From Streptomyces sp. NBRC 109706 (GTDB taxonomy: Bacteria; Actinomycetota; Actinomycetes; Streptomycetales; Streptomycetaceae): 64,000 nt of DNA. The DNA lies in assembly GCF_000974485.1 (NCBI RefSeq), contig NZ_BBOM01000004.1:682001-746000 (forward strand), written 5' to 3'. Under the pieces are notes generated by a model. The model saw nothing but the letters and a program-made list of their open reading frames with translations, did no database searches and was not told where the DNA came from. Positions 57,599-64,000 of this stretch are shown here, in pieces. The first letter of the stretch is position 1, and the number at the start of each line of letters is the position of its first letter. Position numbers and translations under genes: made by a program.

Positions 57599-57673
57599 CG
57601 TACGACGGGCCTTCGTACGCCCGCGGTGCGTACACCGGCTGTTCGTACACCGGCGGTTCATACCCTTGACAGG
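57599..57673. promoter_or_regulatory. 15-bp iterated operator-like array upstream of XRE regulator
   Basis: Five head-to-tail units, each starting C-G/A-T-A-C, at 57599, 57614, 57629, 57644 and 57659: CGTACGACGGGCCTT, CGTACGCCCGCGGTG, CGTACACCGGCTGTT, CGTACACCGGCGGTT, CATACCCTTGACAGG. The 15-bp phase is exact and the last copy abuts a TTGACA-like -35. It fills the divergent gap between the MFS exporter and the XRE gene. Iterons for a regulator are the simplest reading. Confidence 0.65.
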
Positions 57674-57712
57674 GGCAGGCTGGGCGCGGCCCGGCGCGCC
57701 ACAATGGGCGGC

Positions 57713-58561
57713 ATGGAGCAAGGGCAGCGGTTGGGGGACTTCCTCCGGTCCCGCCGGGCGCGCCTCACCCCGGCGGACATCGGCCTGCGCGACTACGGCG
57801 GACGGCGCCGCGTCCCCGGACTGAGACGCGAGGAGCTGGCCCAACTCGCGGGCGTGAGCGTCGCCTACTACACCCGACTCGAACAGGGGCTCAGCCATAA
57901 CGCCTCCGACGCCGTGCTGGACGCGCTGGCCCGGGTGCTGCGCCTGGACGACGACGAGTCGGCCCACCTCCACCGCCTCGCCCGCCACCCGCCGCGACGC
58001 CGACGCCGGCCCCGACCCGAGCGGGTGCGCCCCGGCGTACGGTCGATGGTGGAATCGGTGGGGGACCTGCCGGTCCTGGTCTTCGGCCGGGGCACGGACG
58101 TGCTGGCCTGGAACCGGGTCGCGCACGCGCTGCTGGCGAGCCATCTCGACTTCGACGCCCCCGAACACCCGGAGCGGCGCCCCAACCTCAACCGGCTGCT
58201 CTTCCTCGACCCGCACACCCGCGACCTCTACGCCGACTGGCAGGCCAAGGCGCGGGACGCCGTCGCCGACCTCCGACTCACGGCGGGACGCCATCCGGAA
58301 GACCCCCGCGTCATGGAGCTGATCGGCGAACTCACCGTCAAGAGCCGGGAGTTCACCGCGCTGTGGAACGCCCACACGGTGCGGGTCTGCTCCCACCACA
58401 CCCGCACCTACCGCCATCCGGTGGTGGGCTCGCTGACGCTCGAAACCGAGGTGACCGTCCTTCCCGACGACGACGGCCAACGGCTCGCCATCTTCCACGC
58501 CGAACCCGGCTCCCCATCCCACGAGGCCCTGCGCCTGCTCAGGGGAGTGAGCGAGGGCTGA
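57713..58561 (+). CDS. XRE-family regulator with MmyB-like ligand domain
   Basis: 282-aa transcription factor of a type very common in Streptomyces. The N-terminal HTH has LGDFLRSRRARLTPADIGL, then RVPGLRREELAQLAGVSVAY-YTRLEQG. The C-terminal MmyB-type PAS-like domain has VLVFGRGTDVLAWNRVAHAL, LLFLDPHTRDLYADWQA, and FTALWNAHTVRVCSHHTRTY-RHPVVGSLTLE. These proteins often regulate a neighbouring dehydrogenase or exporter; here the divergent MFS gene is the natural target. The ATG is at 57713. Confidence 0.93.
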   Translation: MEQGQRLGDFLRSRRARLTPADIGLRDYGGRRRVPGLRREELAQLAGVSVAYYTRLEQGLSHNASDAVLDALARVLRLDDDESAHLHRLARHPPRRRRRPRPERVRPGVRSMVESVGDLPVLVFGRGTDVLAWNRVAHALLASHLDFDAPEHPERRPNLNRLLFLDPHTRDLYADWQAKARDAVADLRLTAGRHPEDPRVMELIGELTVKSREFTALWNAHTVRVCSHHTRTYRHPVVGSLTLETEVTVLPDDDGQRLAIFHAEPGSPSHEALRLLRGVSEG

Positions 58562-58573
58562 TTCCGCGCCGGC

Positions 58574-59350
58574 TCAGTCGAAGAAGACGAGGTTGACCAC
58601 GGCCACGCTGCCGACGACCAGGATCAGCCCGCGCAGCACATGCGGCGGCAGCCGGCGGCCGAAGCGGGCCCCGGCCAGGCCGCCCAACGTGGCGCCGACG
58701 GCGATCAACGCGACCACCACCCAGTTGATCGAATCCCGGGCGACCAGCACAAAGGTGATCGCCGCGATCGCGTTCACCCCGGTGGTGAGCAGATTCTTAA
58801 GCCCGGTGATCGACTGAAGGGTCTCCGCGGTCAGCACGCTCATCAGCCCGACGATCAGGATGCCCTGCGCCGCACCGAAGTAGCCCCCGTACACCCCCAA
58901 CACGAACACCCCGCCCACGACGGCGACCAGCCGCCCGCCGGCGAGCGGGGCCGCCTCGTCCGTGCCCCGACGCCGGGCCGCCCGCCGCTGCACGGCGGGG
59001 CCGGCCATCACCATCACCAACCCGGCCACCACCAGCACCGGAACGATCGCGCGGAACGCCTCCGGCGGAAGCAGCAGCAACAGCAGCGCACCGGCCAACC
59101 CGCCGAGCAGGGACGCGGGCAACAGCGCCCGCACCAGCGCCCGTTGCTGGGTCAACTCCGCCCGGTACCCGAACGTCCCGGAAAGGCCGCCGCCGACCAA
59201 CCCGATGTTGTTGGACACGTTAGCCACCAGCGGCGGATATCCGAACAACAGCAGCGTCGGAAAGGTCACCAGGGTGCCGGAACCCACCACAACATTGATC
59301 ATTCCGGCCCAGAACCCGGCACCTGCGATCGCCAACCACTCCAGCCACAT
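58574..59350 (-). CDS. TSUP (TauE/SafE) family anion exporter
   Basis: 258-aa membrane protein with about eight helices. The two repeats of the family are seen: WAGMINVVVGSGTLVTFPTL-LLFGYPPLVANVSNN and GVYGGYFGAAQGILIVGLMS...LKNLLTTGVNAIAA. Members export sulfite or organosulfonates. The start is ATG 59350, or GTG 59368. The thioredoxin gene lies upstream on the same strand (about 50-65 bp), suggesting joint function in sulfur metabolism. Confidence 0.9.
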   Translation of the reverse strand: MWLEWLAIAGAGFWAGMINVVVGSGTLVTFPTLLLFGYPPLVANVSNNIGLVGGGLSGTFGYRAELTQQRALVRALLPASLLGGLAGALLLLLLPPEAFRAIVPVLVVAGLVMVMAGPAVQRRAARRRGTDEAAPLAGGRLVAVVGGVFVLGVYGGYFGAAQGILIVGLMSVLTAETLQSITGLKNLLTTGVNAIAAITFVLVARDSINWVVVALIAVGATLGGLAGARFGRRLPPHVLRGLILVVGSVAVVNLVFFD

Positions 59351-59415
59351 GGACCCATCGTCATCCACCCGCACCGCGAAGCCCTCACCGGGGGTCTTGA
59401 ACGGCTCGCGTCCCG

Positions 59416-59841
59416 TCAGGGCAGCCGCTCGTCGAGCGTGGCCAGCAGCGCGGCCCGGTCCGGGCGGCCGGCGGCCCGCCCGACGATCCGGCCGGCGCGG
59501 TCGAGGACCAACACCGTGGGCGTCCTGAGGATGTTCAGCTCGCGGACCAGCTCCAGCCGGTCCTCGACGTCCAACTCCACCCGGGCCACGCCCTCGGACG
59601 TCCCGGCCAGCTCGGCGAGAACGCGGCGAGTGGCCCGGCACTGCTGGCAGTAGGCACTGGAGAACTGCACCAGGGTGGCCCGCTCGCCCAGTGCCCGGCC
59701 CAGTTCGGCGGCGCCCAGCAGCCGTTCCCCGCCGCTCCCGTCCACCTTCTTGAGCCGTCCGTCGGCACGTCGGTGCCACACCCCGAAAACGGTCGCGGCG
59801 GCCAGCACCGCCGCGCACACCACCAGCCCGGTCATCGTCAT
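59416..59841 (-). CDS. Membrane-anchored thioredoxin-like protein
   Basis: 141-aa protein. One N-terminal helix (TGLVVCAAVLAAATVFGVW) is followed by a thioredoxin domain with CQQC at 65-68 in FSSAYCQQCRATRR and cis-Pro at RTPTVLVLD. By the positive-inside rule (HRRADGRLKK right after the helix) the domain may face the cytoplasm, which would be unusual for a disulfide exporter. CQQC is a non-standard active site. It is divergent from the DUF4395 gene and upstream of the TSUP gene. Confidence 0.88.
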   Translation of the reverse strand: MTMTGLVVCAAVLAAATVFGVWHRRADGRLKKVDGSGGERLLGAAELGRALGERATLVQFSSAYCQQCRATRRVLAELAGTSEGVARVELDVEDRLELVRELNILRTPTVLVLDRAGRIVGRAAGRPDRAALLATLDERLP

Positions 59842-59914
59842 GACGGCTCAGCGTTCACACAACTGCAAAGTATTCCCGGGTGGCATAGCGGTCAGCACGC
59901 AGGATGCTTGTTCC

Positions 59915-60334
59915 ATGGACATAGACATCAGGGGGCCGCGCTTCGGGGCCGCCCTCACCACGGTCGTGCTGGCGGTGGTGCTCATCACCGGCAGTGGCCC
60001 GCTGCTGGCCTGGCAGGCGCTGTGCTTCGCGATCGGCGCGCTCGCCGGCGTGGCCCGTTCGCCGTACGGCCTGCTGTTCCGCTATGTGGTGCGGCCCCGG
60101 CTCGGCCCCACCACCGAGGTCGAACCCCCGGCCCCGCCGCGCTTCGCCCAGGCCGTCGGCCTCTTCTTCGCGGTGCTCGGCCTCGTCGGCTACTTCGCCG
60201 GCCCCGACTGGCTGGCCCTGACCGCCACCGCCTGCGCCCTCGCCGCCTCCTTCCTCAACGCGGCGTTCGGCTACTGCCTCGGCTGCGAGACCTATCTCCT
60301 GCTCCGCCGCGCCACCGGCGGCGGCACCGCCTGA
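59915..60334 (+). CDS. DUF4395 membrane protein with CxxC
   Basis: 139-aa protein with four predicted helices (about residues 10-30, 33-48, 80-98, 100-125). A conserved motif FGYCLGCETYLLLRR near the C-terminus contains CLGC. The early FAIGALAGVARSPYGLLFRY is also typical. The family function is unproven; members lie next to thioredoxin or sulfurtransferase genes, as here. A quinone- or thioredoxin-linked thiol relay is a reasonable guess. Confidence 0.88.
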   Translation: MDIDIRGPRFGAALTTVVLAVVLITGSGPLLAWQALCFAIGALAGVARSPYGLLFRYVVRPRLGPTTEVEPPAPPRFAQAVGLFFAVLGLVGYFAGPDWLALTATACALAASFLNAAFGYCLGCETYLLLRRATGGGTA

Positions 60335-60374
60335 CCACCCCGCCGGGCGGAGCCCCGTCCGGGCGGGGCAGGGG

Positions 60375-61922
60375 TCAGTCGTACTGCCACTCGTGCCGGC
60401 TGTAGTCCACCACCACCGGGTTCATCAGGGTGTTGGGCTGGATGCCCGGCGGGGGTTGGCGGTCCGGGGGGAAGGTCTCGGCGGCGTGGAGGACGTCCTC
60501 GTTGAGGAAGCGCAGGGGCGGGGTCTCGGTGGCGAGGGTGAGGGGCGGTGGGGTGGGGGTCGGGGTGGCGAGGACGAAGCCCCAGTTGCCGAAGCTGGGG
60601 ACGTCGACCTGGTAGGGGGTGGTCGCCAGGCCGGCCTCCCGGATGCTGGTGGCGATGGACCAGTAGCTGCGGGGCGCGAAGAACGGGGAGCCGGACTGGA
60701 CGACGACGCGGGCGTCCTCGGAGAGGATCTGGCCGAGCATCGAGTAGAACTCGACCGAGTACAGCTTGGCGGTGGCGATGTCCTCGGGGTCGGGGAAGTC
60801 GATCAGGACCGCGTCATAGGGCCCGGGGGCGCTGCGGAGCCAGTTGAACGCGTCGTCGTGGACGAGGGTGAGGCGTTCGTCGGCGAAGGCGTCGTCGTTG
60901 AGCTCGCGCAACGGGCCGTAGCCGCTGCCGAGTTCGGTCATGGCCGGGTCGAGTTCGACCAGCGTGACCTCCTCCACGTCCGGGTAGCGCAGCACCTCGC
61001 GCAGGGCCAGGCCGTCGCCGCCACCGAGGATCAGCACCCGGGAGTGCGGGCCGGCCAGGGCCGGGTGGGTGAGGGCCTCGTGGTAGCGGTACTCGTCGAC
61101 GGAGGAGAACTGGAGATCGCCGTTGAGGAAGAGCCGCAGGTCCCGGTCGCCGGTGAAGGCGAGGGAGCGGGTGATCACGATCTCCTGGTACGGCGTGCGT
61201 TCGGCGTGCAGGATCGGATCGCGGTAGAGACGTTGGCGCGCGGTGATCTCGATGTCCTCGGCGTAGGCGTAGGCGCCGCCGAGCAGCGCGAGGATCACGG
61301 CCATGGTGGCGAGCAGCGCGCCGCGCACCATGCGGCGGGTCTGGTGGCGGAAGATCCACAGCACCACGGCCATGCCGGCGATGGCGTTGACCGCGCCGAC
61401 CACCAGCGCGCCGCGCAGCTGGCCGAAGGTGGGCAGCAGCAGAAGCGGGAAGCAGAGGCCGCCGACGAGCGCGCCCAGATAGTCGACGGCGAACATGTCG
61501 GCGACCGCGCCGCCCGCCTCCTGGCGTCTGATCCGCTGCAACATGGTCATCAGCAGCGGGATTTCGGCGCCGATCAGCAGGCCGACGACAAAGGCGATCA
61601 CCACCATCGCCTCGGTGTAGATGCCGACCCAGGCGAAGAGGACGTAGAGCAGCAGCACGGAGAAGCCGCCGATCAGCGCCAACAGCCCCTCGACCAGGGC
61701 GAAGGCGCCGACGGCGCGGGTCCGCAGGGGCTTGGCCAGCAGGGAGCCGACGCCCATGGCGAACACCATGACGGAGAGTACGAGCGAGGTCTGGAGGACC
61801 GTGTTGCCGATCAGATAGCCGCCCAGGGCGACCAGGGCCAACTCGTAGACCAGCCCGCAGGCCGCACAGAGGAAGACCGTCGTCAACAGGAGAAACCGCG
61901 CCAGCCGGGGGCGCGGAATCAC
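60375..61922 (-). CDS. Membrane-embedded polyamine aminopropyltransferase (spermidine synthase-like)
   Basis: 515-aa fusion of an N-terminal membrane part (about seven helices, residues 8-235) and a cytoplasmic spermidine synthase-like Rossmann domain. The latter has RVLILGGGDGLALREVLRYP (SAM/dcSAM loop), VTLVELDPAMTELG, LTLVHDDAFNWL and YDAVLIDFPDPED, plus the gate YSVEFYSMLGQIL. The soluble core is unusual in being tied to the membrane, so the acceptor may be lipid or envelope linked. GTG 61922 overlaps the DUF350 stop by 4 nt. A Pro-rich insert (ATPTPTPPPL) lies near the C-terminus. Confidence 0.92.
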   Translation of the reverse strand: MIPRPRLARFLLLTTVFLCAACGLVYELALVALGGYLIGNTVLQTSLVLSVMVFAMGVGSLLAKPLRTRAVGAFALVEGLLALIGGFSVLLLYVLFAWVGIYTEAMVVIAFVVGLLIGAEIPLLMTMLQRIRRQEAGGAVADMFAVDYLGALVGGLCFPLLLLPTFGQLRGALVVGAVNAIAGMAVVLWIFRHQTRRMVRGALLATMAVILALLGGAYAYAEDIEITARQRLYRDPILHAERTPYQEIVITRSLAFTGDRDLRLFLNGDLQFSSVDEYRYHEALTHPALAGPHSRVLILGGGDGLALREVLRYPDVEEVTLVELDPAMTELGSGYGPLRELNDDAFADERLTLVHDDAFNWLRSAPGPYDAVLIDFPDPEDIATAKLYSVEFYSMLGQILSEDARVVVQSGSPFFAPRSYWSIATSIREAGLATTPYQVDVPSFGNWGFVLATPTPTPPPLTLATETPPLRFLNEDVLHAAETFPPDRQPPPGIQPNTLMNPVVVDYSRHEWQYD

Positions 61923-62356
61923 GACAGGGCCGCGCCGACCATCAACGCCGTGCCGAGGTAGGTGGCGCCGTGCACCCAGGCCGCCGGATGCGGCTGGCCG
62001 TCCCGGTCCTCGAAGGCGACCGCGCCCATCGGGCCGGGGGCCAACAGGCCGATGACGACGAAGACCAGGATCATCAGCAGCACGCCGGCCAGGCCGTAGA
62101 CGGCGGTGCTGAGCAGGCCCCAGCCGAGGCCGTCCTCCGACTCGCTGGCGCCGACGGCGCGCATCACGACCCAGCCGACGCCGAGCATCTGGCTGCCCAG
62201 CACGATGGCGCCGCCCCGGTTGCGGTCCCGCCAGACGACTCGGTCCAGCCGGCCGGGGGTGACGAGGTCGAGGGCGAGGAACGCGACGCCCATCACGCTG
62301 AATCCGACCAGGCCATAGAGGAGCGCCTCGCCGGCGGACTGGAATATGTCCCCCAT
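61919..62356 (-). CDS. DUF350 family membrane protein
   Basis: 145-aa protein with four helices. DUF350 landmarks are ALLYGLVGFSVMGVAFLALD, the loop DRNRGGAIVLGSQMLGVGWV and GVLLMILVFVVIGLLAP. Function unknown; relatives (YjfL type) occur in envelope-stress operons. ATG 62356 lies behind AAGGA. Translationally coupled to the aminopropyltransferase gene. Confidence 0.92.
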   Translation of the reverse strand: MGDIFQSAGEALLYGLVGFSVMGVAFLALDLVTPGRLDRVVWRDRNRGGAIVLGSQMLGVGWVVMRAVGASESEDGLGWGLLSTAVYGLAGVLLMILVFVVIGLLAPGPMGAVAFEDRDGQPHPAAWVHGATYLGTALMVGAALS

Positions 62357-62431
62357 GGTCGTCCTTCTTCCTTTTCTTCCTTGGAGTTGTCGGTTCTCAG
62401 AAGCCGGTGGTCGGTGGCGCCGGGCAGGCGG

Positions 62432-62866
62432 TCATTTGCCCGAACCGGGGCCGCCGCCCCGGAAGTTGTCGTTCTGCGAGGACGACCAGCGGTGGCCGAC
62501 ATGGCTGTGCCAGCGTTGGACGCCGCGCCGGTAGTCCTCGATCTCGATGTCGCTGCCGCCGGAGACATGCGGGGTGATGGCCACGATGTCGTCGTCGTAG
62601 CGCAGATACACGTCCGTGCCGGAGACGATGCGGTCCTCGGCCCTGGTCTCGCCCTCTATCTCGTCGGCCACCCGGGTCGGCCCGTCCGTCGGGTCGAGGT
62701 AGATGTTCGACGAGGCGCCGGCGCTCTCGTAGGTCTGGCGGATCCAGTTCTTGGGCGCGTCGGGCGAGTCGCTGCCGCCGGAGCAGCCGGTCAGCAGCAG
62801 GGCGCCGGCAGCCAGCGCGGCGGTCAGGGCGCGGGCGCGCCCCGGGCGTCGGGTGCGGATGGTCAT
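62432..62866 (-). CDS. DUF4247 lipoprotein
   Basis: 144-aa lipoprotein: signal ending ALLLTGCSG with Cys28. The mature part has NWIRQTYESAGASSNIYLDP, VADEIEGETRAEDRI and YLRYDDDIVAITPHVSGGSD-IEIEDY, typical of DUF4247. It ends in a Gly-rich tail. No known activity. The start overlaps the DUF2617 stop by 4 nt; 75 bp separate it from DUF350. Confidence 0.9.
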   Translation of the reverse strand: MTIRTRRPGRARALTAALAAGALLLTGCSGGSDSPDAPKNWIRQTYESAGASSNIYLDPTDGPTRVADEIEGETRAEDRIVSGTDVYLRYDDDIVAITPHVSGGSDIEIEDYRRGVQRWHSHVGHRWSSSQNDNFRGGGPGSGK

Positions 62867-63381
62867 GGCACCTCCACTCGGGTCCTGGTCTCCACGATCT
62901 GGCCGGCCTGCGGGTACACATGCCAGGTGCGCCAGCTGATGACGCGGCCGTCCCTGCGCGCGGTGAGCGCGGTGAGCGCGTCGGGGGAGCCGGGGAAGAG
63001 GCCGTAGAGCGCGTCGGGTTGGTGGTCGAGCCGGTCGCGCAGGGCGGTGGTGCGCCGGGTCAACTCGTCGGGCGAGCAGTGCCGGACGGTGGAGCGGAAC
63101 GTGTACTCCCAGCCGTGGACGCGCTGGCGCACCTCGGTGGGCGGGCCGTCGCCGGGCTGGGCCGGGAGACAGGCCAGGGTCTCGTTGACCGGCCCCGCCA
63201 GCACCTGGTGGGACGCGCCCAACAGGCGCAACTGGACGTGGACGCCGCCGAGTTCGGTGTCGTTGACGGCGAGCGCCGGCTGCCGGGGCCGGTCCAGGGC
63301 GAAGCGGAGCTGTTCGGCGCTGGTGTCCCGGTAGGGGGCGGCCAGCCGGATGCCGCCGGTCGTGCGTATGCCGCCGGTCAT
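62863..63381 (-). CDS. DUF2617 family protein
   Basis: 172-aa soluble protein. Visible blocks are YRDTSAEQLRFALDRPRQPA, VQLRLLGASHQVL and FRSTVRHCSPDELTRRTTAL, then LYGLFPGSPDALTALTA and WRTWHVYPQAGQIVETRTRV. Family known only as an actinobacterial DUF. Four-base overlaps on both sides show tight coupling to DUF4178 and DUF4247. Confidence 0.88.
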   Translation of the reverse strand: MTGGIRTTGGIRLAAPYRDTSAEQLRFALDRPRQPALAVNDTELGGVHVQLRLLGASHQVLAGPVNETLACLPAQPGDGPPTEVRQRVHGWEYTFRSTVRHCSPDELTRRTTALRDRLDHQPDALYGLFPGSPDALTALTARRDGRVISWRTWHVYPQAGQIVETRTRVEVP

Positions 63382-64000
63382 GCGTCGCCCCCGGGGTAGA
63401 TCACCAGGGTGCCGCGTGGCACGCGCTCGCCGAGGGAGACCTCCCAGTTCCCGCGTCCCTGCGCGCCGAGGAAGCGTTCGAACGCGAGGCCGCGGCCGCC
63501 GGGGGCCTCGAAGTCGGCGTACTCGACGCGGCCGCTGTCGCCGAGGCCCGTGGTGCCCTCGGCGCGGTAGCTGGCGGTGCCGTGTTCCGAGCGGCGGTAG
63601 GTGACCCCGTCGACGGTCAACGTCTTCTTGTCGGGGAGGAGTTCCGCATCGCCCCGGTACTCGGACCAGAGCATCACCTCAAGGTCCGGGTCCTCCTCGA
63701 CGGAGATCCAACGGTGGCCGCTCTCGCCGTCGGCGCCGTCGTCCATCGGGTCGACGAAGTGTTCCGACCAGCTGAAGCCGCCCTCGGTCAGCCGGAGCGA
63801 GCCGCGGACGAAAAGCCGCTCGCCCAGGTACTCGACCATGTCGCCGGCCTTCAACGTCCGTGGGTCGCCGCCCGTCTCGCCGTCCGGCGCGAACGGGTCG
63901 CGTGGCACCTTGGGTGCGGTGGCCGGTGGTGTGCGGCGGGTGCGGAGCACCAGCGCGATGGCCACCGCCGCCGCCACCAGTCCGACGAAGGCCAGAACCA
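63378..64000 (-). CDS. DUF4178 domain protein (5' end outside window)
   Basis: At least 207 codons, open through base 64000. An N-terminal helix (VLAFVGLVAAAVAIALVLR) precedes the DUF4178 domain. The domain shows LKAGDMVEYLGERLFVRGSL, GFSWSEHFVD and HRWISVEEDPDLEVMLWSEY, with later VTYRRSEHGTASYRAEGTTG and ending GTLVIYPGGDA. The hydrophobic segment continues to the window edge, so the start lies beyond it. DUF4178 is often linked with spermidine synthase-like and DUF350 genes. Last visible (most upstream) gene of the operon. Confidence 0.88.
   Translation of the reverse strand, partial: VLAFVGLVAAAVAIALVLRTRRTPPATAPKVPRDPFAPDGETGGDPRTLKAGDMVEYLGERLFVRGSLRLTEGGFSWSEHFVDPMDDGADGESGHRWISVEEDPDLEVMLWSEYRGDAELLPDKKTLTVDGVTYRRSEHGTASYRAEGTTGLGDSGRVEYADFEAPGGRGLAFERFLGAQGRGNWEVSLGERVPRGTLVIYPGGDA

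Overview
The window comes from a high-GC (about 70% or more) actinomycete, almost certainly Streptomyces or a close relative. GTG starts are common. A Streptomyces-type CIRCE operator precedes hrcA-dnaJ. leuA has a short leader peptide with four consecutive Leu codons. The gene order comEC-comEA / rpsT / lepA / hemW / hrcA-dnaJ-rsmE / phoH-ybeY-corC-era / leuA / recO-uppS / zur-znu / glyS / dus is that of the conserved core chromosome. I found no prophage, transposon, CRISPR array, tRNA/rRNA gene or secondary-metabolite cluster.

Layout. 1-4.3 kb: a PPOX-fold flavoprotein antiparallel to the competence genes comEC and comEA. 4.6-9 kb: rpsT divergent from lepA, then a long-chain acyl-CoA ligase. 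9-12 kb (minus strand): hemW, a DUF3097 gene and a metallo-beta-lactamase-fold hydrolase. 12.1-15.1 kb: CIRCE-hrcA-dnaJ-rsmE heat-shock operon, then a C-terminal remnant of a TetM-type ribosomal-protection gene. 15.5-18.3 kb: an orphan substrate-binding protein, and an NSS-family transporter with its 45-aa small subunit. 18.6-22.4 kb: HIT protein, RNase Z-like enzyme, and a divergent GH4 glycosidase / PfkB kinase pair. 22.5-27.5 kb: phoH-ybeY-corC, a secreted protein, a catalytically dead cytidine-deaminase-like protein, and era.

27.5-28.7 kb is a 1.2-kb tract of nested GC-rich repeats with no credible gene. It is followed by a TerB-like gene and leuA with its leader. 31.7-35.7 kb: an MMPL exporter with a two-component system. 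35.8-38 kb: a lipoprotein and a SpoIIE-type phosphatase. 38-46.7 kb: recO, uppS, a complete Zur/ZnuABC zinc uptake operon with a candidate Zur box, glyS, dus and a DUF4291 gene. 46.7-51.4 kb: a ROK-regulated pair of alpha-glucan/glycoside hydrolases. 51.6-52.4 kb: a secreted SLT lytic transglycosylase.

52.8-58.6 kb is an accessory island: a LysR regulator with a palindromic operator, an alpha/beta hydrolase, two tail-to-tail MFS exporters, and an XRE/MmyB-type regulator behind a 15-bp iterated operator-like array. 58.6-60.3 kb: a TSUP transporter, a membrane thioredoxin and a DUF4395 CxxC membrane protein, a likely thiol/sulfur module. 60.4-64 kb: a tight operon DUF4178 (cut by the window edge), DUF2617, DUF4247 lipoprotein, DUF350 and a membrane-embedded polyamine aminopropyltransferase-like enzyme. 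That operon is the best candidate here for an incompletely described system.

All assignments rest on reading motifs and protein sequences by eye; no database search was run.
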